Shown: positions 10,621 to 22,100 of the stretch, in pieces
Numbering within the stretch: the first letter of the stretch is position 1
Layout of the letters: each line of letters begins with the position of its first letter
DNA from: Tetrapyrgos nigripes
Taxonomy: Eukaryota; Basidiomycota; Agaricomycetes; Agaricales; Campanellaceae
Direction of reading: 5' to 3'
Length of the DNA stretch: 64,000 nucleotides
Assembly (NCBI GenBank): GCA_013368315.1
Contig: JAACJM010000051.1
Span: forward strand, 310,001-374,000
Position numbers and translations under genes: made by a program
Notes under the pieces: model-generated
What the model saw: the letters and a program-made list of their open reading frames with translations, nothing else
Told to the model about the DNA's origin: nothing
Databases searched by the model: none

Positions 10621-12964
10621 CATTCTCGGCTGCTATTTAACACAGTGCCACTTTGGCTGTCTTCAGTGTCTTCAATGTACGTTTACTCATCTTTAATTTC
10701 CCTTCTATCTTCAAGGTTGAGCAGGGCTACCTGCTTACATACCTACTGGCATGTATTCAATTTTCAGAAGATATCATCCTCCATGGACCATCTTACATTC
10801 ATAGTCTTGCTTTTTTTCTGCAGTGATCATGAAGTGATCTTTTCACCAATTTTGCATATATATGAACCTTTAGAGATATAAAATCTTTAGCTACATGCTG
10901 GGGTGAGTCAGGAGTTCATATAATTAGTGTGAATAGGGGTCATGGTTTCCTCATCATGTGGTAAGGAAGCCCTGTTTCTCATGACTTCCTAGTCTTTCAA
11001 GGCGATTTACAAGGTCAGTGTCAGTCTGTCTTCTAAAAGTGACTTTAAACAGGAGTAATAATAGCATAAGCTGGTTTTCTTTCTGCAATGTAGTTACAAT
11101 TTCTGATTTCACACTCTGTAGCAAGTATGATGAACAGCACTGTACTATTGAGTATCTACCATACCATCTCATCAGAACTATACCAGAGGTATTGCTAAAA
11201 AAATAAAGTCAAGTTATCAGAGTAAGGTTCTAATGCAGGCACTCATGCAGGTCTTCAGGATTGATATGTACGTTGAGTACACTTCAGCCACAATTTGTAA
11301 GTATGGCCAGGTAGTACAGAAAGATCATGAAGTAAGACTGATTTGAGTAGATCATTAGTTAGATAGGATTTCTGGTTTCTCTTGTAAGCAGTTCTCACAT
11401 CAAGAAAGCCAAGCTCAGTTTCATAGGTATACACACAAAATGACTACTCAGAGGCTAAAGCTACAATGTTACATGGGTCTATATGTTGATGGAGCTCAGA
11501 TCGAGTTAGAGACAGTGAAAGGAAGCTCTGATAAACTCAGAACTGCTAAACACACTTGTGCCTGTCAATTCCAGCTACAATAGTAGTGGGTCTTGGGGTA
11601 AGTGGACGTTCCTCTGCACCAGAAATGATTAAGCACACAGCAGCATTCAAGCTGCTTTTCACACTCTGGCAGCCATTTTTCCTTCTGCTCAGCATCAAAA
11701 CAGGTTGACATTAAGGGGCGCCTTCATGGAGTTGGAGAATTTTGTGATCAATTCCATCTTCTCCTCTCCTTCTATTGTTTCTCCTACTTGAAACTGGTAC
11801 CCCTGTTCGAAACTAATGTGAAATCATCCTTTCCATTTTCAGATCATGGTGTCACAGCCCCTTTCTGCATAACACTACAACTACTTGAATAACAAGAAGG
11901 TCCCCCCTACACCATACTCACCCATCATTCCTCTACATATTGGGTTATCCTCAAGCTATCCTGGACTCTCCAGGTCCTGCTGTGCCTCATTCAACAAGAT
12001 CTCAGTTCATCTAGACTTTGGCTATCCCTACTAATGCTGTGCTGTCTCTCGTGGACTGCAGACTACTTGTGAACTAAATTATCCCTTTGTGCACTGGCTT
12101 GGATCCTCCTTTGACTCCCTTTCATCACTCTTGAGATCTTGTCCTTATCTATCCAAATTGTTGTGCATATCCTGATGGTCTCTCTGTCTCACTAATGTGC
12201 ATTCTTCCATAGCTTCTATACATCTCTCAAGTTCTTCTCCTCTTTCCATTGTTACATTTTTCTTTGTTTCAGTTGGACAGTACCCCTTAGCCCTTTATTG
12301 TACCTTATATTGCACAGACTCAACATGCACACAACAATCACTGTCTACCATACCCTCTACAAATATATCAACATCATAGATGCAGAATCCCTAGCTCAAA
12401 GAGGTCCAGCCAAGGATCTGGCCTCATGGACAATGATGATGACAGATATGAACAATAGTTCTAGCACACCAAGGATTGCAGGTGAGTTTCTATTGGAAAT
12501 GCCTTTCAGTTTGCTGATACTGTCAAGCCATTCTCCTTGTCACTCGTTCTCTGGTACTCATCTCGGCATCATTCCAGCTGTTTTCCTTCCCCCTTATAAC
12601 TCATATGTCTTCAATTCGCAACTCAAAAGACAATGACTTCTGTTCAGATACCACATGGAACCCCACCAGACAGTCTAGACTTGCCCATCTCTTCACTTGC
12701 TCCTTCATCAGATCAACTCTTTCATTAGCGTCTTCAAGTGGTGCCCTGTTGGTCATTCTAAACTGTTGATTCACTGTTCCATGACCTCCCCAACACTCAT
12801 CTACACTGTCACCAGAACAGACTCTAACTCCCTGTGCAATGGCACCTCAACACTGGCAACCAGTACAAAGATGACCTAGGACCAAACTCAAGCACGAGTC
12901 TCCACTACCCATGAAATTGTCAGGAATCTATTTCGCATCAGGCTATGCTTATCCAGTATCAATG
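10621..12964. other. CpG-poor non-coding block between two solo LTRs
   Basis: There is no open frame with a recognisable domain on either strand. CpG dinucleotides are rare over most of the stretch, unlike the flanking single-copy DNA. That is expected for old methylated transposon sequence. It is probably decayed mobile DNA, but I cannot name the family. Confidence 0.4.
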
Positions 12965-13367
12965 TGTCACGAACCCTCAAGCCAGGCTAACCTCTCAATG
13001 AGGGGAGAATGAGTAGTGAAACCAACTCCTGTATCAAGACTCCACAACTAACTATGATGCTCCTATAACTAATATACTAAACAATCACAAGTCCCAAATG
13101 GTAAATAGAATAAACAAATCAAATGTTAAACAACAAATATAGATGTGGAGCAATAAACGGAATGAATGATCAACATAATAAATGAAACAGAAATAGAATA
13201 GGGTGGGGATGCACATAGGTATAATTGAAAAACCCTCTAAGAGTTTTTGGGCTTAGGTGGTGAATGATGTAAAAATGACGGATATGGAAATATGAAGGAA
13301 TGCATGGGTATGGCATGTGCTGAAGGTGTAGCCGAAGGTGGCTGAGACGAGGGTTTCTGACACGATG
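12960..13367 (+). mobile_element. Solo LTR, family 2, older copy
   Basis: The LTR body is 12965-13362 (398 bp). It starts TGTCACGAACCC and ends GGTTTCTGACA. The flanks are CAATG and CGATG, a 5-bp duplication with one change, which points to an older insertion. The TGTCACGAAC start resembles the termini of the other LTRs in this window, but the interior is different. No coding sequence adjoins it. Confidence 0.78.
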
Positions 13368-14128
13368 TCATATGGGTGTGCATAGCTGAACTTGTATATG
13401 TTCTGTCTTATTACTGACCCAGCTCCAGACTCTCATGCATCACACATATCATCATCACCTCTACTCACTGTGCACAGGCTGCATTCTCTGTTCCCTGCAT
13501 AGTCATGGTAGACTCAGCTCTATGTTTAACATCAAAAGCCATGTGGAACTGGTACATGCAGAAAGTTTTCCTTTGACAAGGTGCGTGATTGTTCTATTAG
13601 CTTAAAGACAGGTCCTGAGCAGATACTACTACATCTGCTTCAGGCCTCAGTCATTTTGTTGTCGTCTATGCAGTAGGTAATGGTTTTGATCAAGTATCTG
13701 TATGAAACCTTTTTTCTGTTTCCATTTGGGCCCAGATGTTAGGATTCCTGATTACAGACTTGATATTCATATCACAACTCCTCAAGTACTCACAGTTACC
13801 AACGTTGAAGAGTGATTGATAACTCTGTCATGTGTATGGTTTAGTTTCTCTCCACGTGAGCTTCATCCTGAAAGATCTGTGACTTACCTAGCCTCGAGTT
13901 CTGAATTGCCCCATTCATCTTCAATGGCCACTGGTTTGATTGGGAAATCATGGCCCCTCTGTGAGTGTCTTCTGCTGCCTGTCATTCTAATACTAATGTG
14001 TAACTCTTCAGTTCTAGCCTTTCTTCTCTATTCTTTGTCTAAGTGCACATGTATTGTTTACATACCATGATAATGATGATATCTTCTTCAACTGTTCTCT
14101 GCAGTAGTGTACATACTAATATCTATAT

Positions 14129-14187
14129 GTCTATACTAGCACAGCTCATAGTGGGCTTTGCCGCCCCGTCGGCCCTGCGCCGTTTAT
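14129..14187 (+). repeat. 59-bp direct repeat, right copy
   Basis: Partner of 9923-9981. CpG content changes noticeably at this point: CpG is sparse to the left and common to the right. This supports the view that the copy marks the right boundary of an inserted block of about 4.15 kb. Confidence 0.7.
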
Positions 14188-14567
14188 GGTGAGTAGAGGA
14201 CTTTGAGAGGCCTTGCTTTGGGCAAGATGTTTGCAGCTTGAGCACATTGCCGTCGGAACGTGCATGACGTGACGGAGACTCCCGATCAATGGTTTGGACC
14301 CTGAGCCCTCTTGCCAAAACAGGATATTAACGCCGAAGATTACCGTAAGCCGATCTAACCGAGGAACGGCTGTGCAATGTGAAGTGTGATTTGACGCGCA
14401 GTTTGAACCTAACTCAACCTAACGTGTGTTGTCATTTTTTCTGCTCTAATCTATCGCGTGGAAGGTGCTAAAAATGCGGGTACTGAAAAGTTGGAATAAA
14501 TGGTGAAAGATGATGTTATATGAACGGTGACCTCACGGAGACAGTAGTGGTCGGCGAATAATCGTCG

Positions 14568-16269
14568 GTACTTACATATTCGCAAAAACGTGTAAGGACT
14601 CGCCTATGATTGTATACGATCAGGGGCCAGTGTCCTGGTTACAGGCATGTAGCCATGCCTACGAAGGCTACAAGTACCTAGTATGTACATGTCATTGCAC
14701 TGTATTGCAGAGAATTACCTACATACATATGCAATTTTCACCGTTCATGGGGGACCGAGGGACCCAGTACATAGTACTAGAATACCGGCGTCCGACAACT
14801 CGAACAGATCTTCATGCTTCGGCCACGTTGGGTGGCGCAACGACATTCGGGGACCGGGGGTATCTGGGCCAACGTTGGTTTCCCTTTAATATTTTGGAAC
14901 GAAACCTCCAAGGCGCTATAGGATTTTAGCGCTTCAGCCACGATAGGTGGCGTAAGTACTTACATTCATACAAGCAACAAAATTCGGAGGTAAGTACTTC
15001 GGGGTCGGGGTGTGTATACTATTGCAAGTTTGCAACCAAGAAGCTGAGCGTACTTATTATTGACTTGGAAGATCATGTACGTAGTGGAAGATAGATAGAC
15101 TCGCGGCCGTAGGCCGATGTACGGACTAAGAAGAAGATGAAGTTTCAAGCCAAGTGAACCTCGGATAATAGATTGAGGCGAAGAGAATTCCCTTACTACT
15201 GACTTAGGGTTAGCCTTTGAGGCAGATACGCGTAACGTAGAGATCTGGTACTACCAAGTATTACAAGTAGAGTATTACTATCTGATCCGAAGCGAGATAA
15301 CGGTCAGATCCTGACTAGTCACCAACATCCACATTTCTCGGAATTGAGATGAGCATAATGTCACCGTGACACCGGGGGTTTGAATCCGGTTGCCACTAGC
15401 TAGCACAAGTACACTGTAGTCGTTAGTCCACTGTACATGGCATACCGAGTCTAGATCCAAGAGTCTATGAATCAAGCTTACTTACTTCCATATACATACT
15501 AGTATGTAGTACAAGCCCCTATCCATAAAACCTGAGGTACCGAAATTCAAAATCTACATACTCAGAGGCAACTGTCAACGATTTCCCTTCAAAATTATAA
15601 TGAGCTTCGCTCTTTGGATACCGGTCGATCAATACTCAATTACTTATCGCCATAGCAGTCGCGCCGTAGTAGTCGTGAGGAGAAATCTATCTATGCCTAT
15701 GGCTCCGCTAAGGGTCAGTAAGTATTACCTAGGTACCTGAGGCAGGTAAACGTATAAGCTATGTATGGAGGGCGATGCAGTAGGACAGCACTATAATACA
15801 AATTGCTGGTCAGCGATGCAGATCCATCAAATATGAAACAACCATCATCATCATCCATGAGCCGCAGCTGAGGCCCGAGGCCTGAGGGTCAGGGAATCCT
15901 GCAAAAATAGTCTATTAGTTCTCGCTAGTAGAGCATATATATAAGTAAAGTAAGTACACTTTGCAAAAGGCAATAACGAAGCTCAATAGGACTACTATCA
16001 ATTATTGCTACGTAGCTAATGAGTAGGCAAGGCATTATCTCGACGAGCGTGATTATGTCAATGGACCGTGGATTTTGATTTTCGTCTCCCGGGGGCCGGT
16101 ACAAAGTTCAAACAAGAAACAGGTTACAGGTACTTACACACTTACTGCGGATTGCAGATCTTTGATGTATATCATATCAGTCAATGTAAGTACATTGGAA
16201 GGATAATCATAATCCAAGCCTTTAGATTTTTTCTCATCTTTTTCTTTTGATTTTCCTGATCGTACTTAC
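14568..16269. promoter_or_regulatory. Cluster of GTAAGTAC / GTACTTAC octamers
   Basis: Exact octamers start at 14568, 14952, 14956 (the last two overlapping as the palindrome GTAAGTACTTAC), 14990, 15950, 16130, 16186 and 16262. Looser forms such as TTACTTAC, AGTAAGTA and GTACTTAGG continue to ~17.4 kb. By chance about 0.05 would be expected in 1.7 kb for both orientations together. I noticed only about four exact copies elsewhere in the window, not counted exhaustively. The cluster lies upstream of the bHLH transcription factor gene, so a transcription-factor binding array is a reasonable guess. Confidence 0.4.
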
Positions 16270-17906
16270 TGTGGAAACGTGGCATTTTCTGTCTGATGGG
16301 ACCCACGAGCTACTAGGATTTAAGTTTTGATTTGAGGGAGAGGAGAGCTCAAGCGAGAAAGATCAGAGCCGTTGAGACAATCTTAATCTTTTGTGTTGTG
16401 TTTATCTGAGGTTCAACGGCGAATGAAACTATGTTACACCGAGTGAACTTTGAAATCGGAATCGAATGGGCTGAGGGCAGGCTACCACACTCTGTCGCTC
16501 TTGAGTGAGGATCATTCAAGTTGTTGATCCTACTTAGGACTTCGTACTAAGCAATATCACCTCTTTAAGTAGTAGCAAGTACTCAATAAGGCTCCATGCA
16601 CGCCACGTATGATGATTAAGAATGAAGGAAATGAGTTAGTAGCTCTTTTGAAGCTGGGAGTGAGATGTCATGGTTGACATTTCTGATCAGTTCGGGTTCT
16701 ATATCTAACCAGCTGAGCGCTTTCGTCGGGAACATCATAAAATTACGGCTTTGCTTTGAGATACATATCCCTCGGGAGGAGGAGAATCGGAACGGAAGCA
16801 GTGGAAGACAGACATTGGTTGTTCGACTGCGGAAGTTGGACTGGAATAACTAGCTGCATTGAAGTAAGTAAGTTTAGAAGCAAGTACATACATAGTACAT
16901 ACTGCTGAAACGTTTCAACAGCAGACGAGATAGTTTGCATCATCTCAACGCCAGTATTATTATGTGATGCATACGCACCTGCGAGGAACGATGACTATAG
17001 GACACGATACTATAAAAATCCTAGACTCGGCTCGGAAGATAGAGGTCGGTCGGGAGCTTTGGGTCAGTTGAGGCCATGGCTATACTTGGCAGGTATAGTT
17101 AATATCCTTGCTTCCTTGTTCGTGTCAATGCCTGGTTGGATGAATAGTATACATATTTGCACTTTGATGGATTGTCGAGCTTTTGGGATGAAGATGATTT
17201 CGATGATGACGCCGCCTGATATTCTATGCAGAAGGGCTCTTTCGGACATCGGAGATTGTGTCAGAGTTTACTTTACTTAGGGTTTCGATACCGGACATAC
17301 GAGTATCCAGTAGTACACATCTCGTAGTTATCTCCAGAGAAACTGAGACGAGGCTGTAACGGTCCACGGAGCGGTGACGAGTGCTTACTTACAAATGGTC
17401 TGATCTAGAGCATGTATGGGAATCGGCACAAGACTCACTGATAGAAGAGGTGTTCTGAAGTTAGCTGTAAAGGAGCCCATTTCCCCGAGGAACTATCGAC
17501 TCTCCCAGCACGGCAAGAGGAAGAAGCCAGGACCGACGGGAAAAGGTCGCGTGATTTATTTTCGGGATGAAGCCGATCAGGGAGAAAACGGATCTCAGAT
17601 AAAAGCTGGATGGGGATAGGTCCCAATGAGGAAGGTCTGAACATTGATTTGAAGAGACCGGACGCAGTACAACATTTAGAAACGCTCTTCCTTTCCCCCT
17701 CGGCCTCTCAGCAACTTCTCCTTCCTCCTCTTCCGACCAGTCCTCGCCGTCTACAAGGATCCCGCCTGGAATCTCGCGACCCTTGCCGGCTTCTAACCTT
17801 CCGCCACTACTTACTACGACTACTGATCCGCTTGAGCACCGCTCGCGACTTTGAACGAACTCGTTTGCTTTGGTGTCCGCTGAACAACTCTTTCGCGTAA
17901 CCAACA

Positions 17907-19174
17907 ATGACTCTTCCTACTACTATCCCTTCCCCTGTCTCTTCTGGTGCTTCTCCTGCATCAGACGACTCCGTGCTTCGCACCCCCGAGTCACCTTCCT
18001 CTGCCCCTAGCAACAACACGACCAACACCAGTAACAACAAACGCAAGACCACCCGTCGTGCCAACACCGCTGAACGTAGAGCCACTCACAATGCTGTTGA
18101 GAGACAGCGTCGAGAAACCCTCAACGGAAGGTTCCTGGTACGTTGGATAATGCTTTGTAACAGTTATTAAGGTACTGATGACGGAGACATTTCCAGGACC
18201 TCGCCGCTCTCCTCCCTAACCTCTCCCAAATTCGCCGTCCCTCCAAATCTGCAATCGTCAACTCTTCCATTGCCCATATCCATGCCTCTCGTCGTCACCG
18301 CCTCCTTGCTGCCCGTGAATTGCGTCTCCTCAAGGTAGAGACCGATGCCCTTCGTCGAGAAGTCAACGAATGGAGAGATCGTGCTGGTATTCCTCATGTC
18401 GAGGAGCCTGTTAGAGGCGAAGGGTTCTCTATGGTTCTTTCCGGGGAACTCGAGGTCTTACCTATGGGGGATTTTATGGAAGGTGATGAGGAAGGCGACT
18501 ACGGTTTTGGAGACGACATGGATGGTCCTATGGGTGTTGAGGACATGTACCGTGATGAGGTTCCTACCATGCGCCCTCAGATGGTCCACCGCCCATCCTC
18601 TCAAGGGTCCATCCCTGTTCCCAGTATGAACGTCAACGTCCAATCACGACAAGAGCATCTCGACCGTATGGAGCGTATGGATCACTCAGGCGCTATGATA
18701 GCCTCTCCTACTTCGATGCCCTTTGACTCTCCTGCCGTTCCTGGAATGTACGAAGCTCACATTCCTTCTGTTGCGAGTATGAACACGATGGGTGGAATGG
18801 GAATGGGCTACCAGGGTCAAATGGGCATGGGTATGGGCATGCACTCGAGACCACAAGGACATTATCCCCACAGCCATGGTTTCGACAAAGGGTTTAACAT
18901 CAACCCGGATCAGGCCTACCTCGCTTCCCTCAGGTCTCGCTCGGGCTCTGTCAATTCTGCGAGCAGCGTGCAGTCTATCGGTCTCGCTATGCGTAACCGG
19001 GGTCGGAGTGGAAGCATGAGCACGACGTCGAGCGGTAGCGTGTCTCCGCCTCATCTATCGTATGGCTCGGTCGGGTCTCAAGATGGGAACGAGTGGATGA
19101 ATGCAGGCATGATGGCCAACGGTGGTATGAGTGGTATGGGTAATGGAAATGTAGCAGCTTTCGGGATGATGTGA
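17907..19174 (+). CDS. bHLH transcription factor
   Basis: There are two exons, 17907-18137 and 18197-19174, joined across a 59-nt GT-AG intron, for 402 residues. Residues 45-69 are strongly basic and run into the motif HNAVERQRRETLN. H61, E65 and R69 are spaced as the H5-E9-R13 residues that contact CACGTG-type E-boxes. The intron falls between helix 1 and its continuation (FL|DLAALLPNL). The loop carries RRPSKSAIVNSSIAHI, and helix 2 runs into a heptad-like ELRLLKVETDALRREV, so bHLH-leucine-zipper dimerisation is likely. The C-terminal 270 residues are low complexity: acidic (GDFMEGDEEGD), then Met/Gly-rich, then Ser-rich, as in activation regions. The product is a nuclear DNA-binding protein. 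Its targets cannot be inferred. The start is the first ATG and is followed by an unbroken frame. Confidence 0.9.
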
Positions 19175-22100
19175 AAACCTCATACATATCGTTCTTCTGC
19201 TCTAGTGTGCTACCCTGTTCCATGGCCTTTTCCTATTTTCATCATACCCCTATGCCATTGATACCCCATCTCCCAAGGCTTCATGTCTCTATGCTTCACC
19301 TCTGCTATGCCTCGACCACTTCCTGCCCATTGCATTGTATGTCCTGCTCAGGCCTCCCGACATCGTCCGGTTCTTCTCAGACCCACTCTGGTCCCTCCGG
19401 CCGGCAAATCATTCATCTCTCTTGAGTGTCTCACCATTGCTTCGCGCTCCCATCGGACGCTCTACTCGGTGCCCCGCCCCAGCTTTGGGAATATACTCAA
19501 TCTCCGCCGCTCAGTGGACCAACAGTACATCACCATCATTGATGTCTACCTGGTCATTCGACTGCGCTTTGCGATGTCGTCGTGTCCTTTACTTTTTGTT
19601 GGTTTTACCGTTGCTACTATGCTTCATGATGCTGTGTCTGTGTCTTTTGTAGACATGGTTTTTCCCAGCTTTCGATCTCGTTCTCGGCAGCTTTTCAAAT
19701 TACGACTCATAATGATCTGAATATAAACTACCACTGTATTCCTTCCTCTACACTCGTTTCTACCACCGACCTGTAGCATTCTAGTACATAGTTGTTCCCT
19801 TGCTATATAAACAAATAACTTTATCCAACCTCGTACGCTCGTTATTTATCGTTTTCTTTCACATACCCTCCTTTCATTCGTTTTACCCTTTCTTTCCTTC
19901 TTTTTATCCTGTTTCCTTTCTGAGAGGAGGGGCTCCTTTGGGTTGCTGCTGCCGTTGCCGTTATTCTTGTCTTGTGTTAAATGTAGGCAAGACAAAAAAG
20001 TATCGTTCCATTCCCGATACTGATCAAGAGCGTTTCACTTTTTGTGTTTTTACCCTAGTCACTCTTTCGCTTACCGATACCTCTTTTTCTGTGTTATACC
20101 TTTCTGAGCGTACTTAGGTATGTACTATACCTATTTAATAGACTTCCGTGCTCTCTGGAAATCTGATGGTGCTGTAAGTGTAATGAATACTGAGAAGGAA
20201 AGCAGAGTAACTTGATACGTACTACTTCACGAGAGCCATTCAAGTCTGTGGCTTGTCGTTGCTCAGTAGTGCGCGATAGATGCCAGCTCATAGACGTTGG
20301 CGTGCCACTGGTTGATGATCATAGAACATGAAGTCAGACTCGACTAGTACTTAGACAGTAGCTTCAGCGTACGTTGTACTGAACTAGAGATCCTAGTAAA
20401 ATCCTCTTCCCGAGGTAAACTCGCTCTCTTTAGTCGGCTACTTACCATCATGGGGCCAAAGAAGCCCAGAGACCATCTGATCTTACCTTCTCTTCTCAAA
20501 ACTTCGTCACCCCTGGGCCTGCGAGCCAACAGTCCAATAGTCGAGCGCCACAAGGGTTAAGTACGGTCCGTCCCAAGGGCCTACTTTTGCAGGTCCGTTC
20601 GTCCGTAAATAATTGATGACAACTTTAATTTTAGAGTTCGGAGCATGTTCCTGTTCCTTGTCACATCTTGGGAACAAAGACTTGATTTAGGCTTTGAAGA
20701 TACATGCATTGAGATTTCTGGTCAAGTGGTCATTTCTATGGGATCGATGACCTACATGTGCCCTCGAGAGATGAGCGGGATGAGCGGGATGAGCTGGCAC
20801 GATGTAATGCGTAGAGAGATCCGGTTCCCCCTTGGGTTTCAGGGCGTCTTCAGGGCGCCCATAAAGAGTCAAAAAACTCCCAAAGTTGAGTCTCTTATGT
20901 CCGTACTATATTAAGTAGTATTGTCTACGGCGGCAATGGACGGCGTTCTGGCATGATACTTACGCATCAGCAGCCGGAGCCCTATCGTCGAGCAAAAGAC
21001 TCCAAGTTCTCTTGAATCATCCTAGCATCTTCATGGCTGCTTTTGAGTTGATGATTTGGTAAAACTCAGAGGGACTGTGATAAAACATGGAAGCAACATC
21101 AGCTAAATTCTTGACCGTCCATCGGTTTTCTGATGGGGGCGCTGAGCGCTGGACAAACAAAGTAACATGAGTAAAATACACACCTACTCCGGGTGATTTC
21201 AATTGAGTCACAGAAGAATTGCTGATATCTACCCCGCAATTCATGTTAAGCCGTGAAAAAACGTCGGAAGCAGATCAATACACTCTGAAGTCATGATGAT
21301 GCGTAACGCCGCCCCAACGCCGCCTCGGAGGTTTAGACGTACCGTTAACTTTGTTCGTTAGCCGCCATGATTTACCATCAATCCAGCAGATCACAGCCCA
21401 TTAGAGCGCAGTTTAACGCTGGCTAACCGCTCGTCGCCCAAGCTCTCAACGCTGAAGATCACTTCTCAGGAGTAGTAGAAAGAACTCGGAAGACTTTATC
21501 ATATCCGCCGTTCATTGTGTCGTTAGGGAGACCTTCTCAGTGCAATGATCCTCAAGGGACGTTAAGAAGCGCTGCCTGACACAGCAACCAATATTCTGTT
21601 GGCCAGAAAGTTTTCCAGCGGAAACCCAAACAGCCTTCGGAAACTTATAGGAAGCGAGCCGAGCCAATCGGGGCGCTTGCCGTGTCTTCGGAATTTTAAA
21701 GTGTTCGTTTCCGAGCGGTTGCTGAGTGTGAGATACGATACGGATATCTCCGGCTGCTGTTGCCGTTTGCTCACCGAAGAGCGTGATTATGAATAGCAAA
21801 CCTTCGATAGGACTTACAGCATTGTTTTGGGCTTGAAGTTACCTGTTGATTTTGGTGACTCGGATCCATTGGCTTCATGATATTGAATAATTCAAGGAAT
21901 AGCTGTCAGATCCAGGATCTGCATCAGAAGATCAGAGAAGAAAAACAATTCATTCCCGCCGCCCGAGGATCTAAAGGTATCACAAGATTTATGCCCTTTC
22001 GCTCAAAACGTCCAGTAAACAAAGCAGACCTCCTTTTGTGGAAAGAGCGAGACCGAGATGCGATGATGCGTTGATTCTTGAACAAACAGACAGTTACTCG

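Larger units (their letters stand above)
13368..17906. other. Long non-coding region upstream of the bHLH gene
   Basis: No gene is supported. To 14128 the sequence is still CpG-poor transposon-like DNA. From 14188 it becomes normal in CpG but has only short random frames. Between 14568 and 16269 the octamer GTAAGTAC or its complement GTACTTAC occurs eight times, which is described as a separate feature. The frame at 17461-17907 (-) is antisense to the likely 5' leader of the bHLH gene and has no recognisable domain. The region could hold an extended promoter or a non-coding RNA. Confidence 0.45.

Noticed and set aside
15340..15400. GGTTTGAATCC-like phrase suggesting a tRNA
   Set aside because: No A-box at the right distance and no T-stem or acceptor pairing on either strand.
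17461..17907. 148-codon minus-strand frame just upstream of the bHLH gene
   Set aside because: No domain. It overlaps the likely 5' leader of the bHLH gene and has Ser/Gly/Glu-rich composition typical of antisense frames.
18686..19054. Minus-strand frame within the bHLH gene rich in Arg and His
   Set aside because: It is antisense to a well-supported coding exon.
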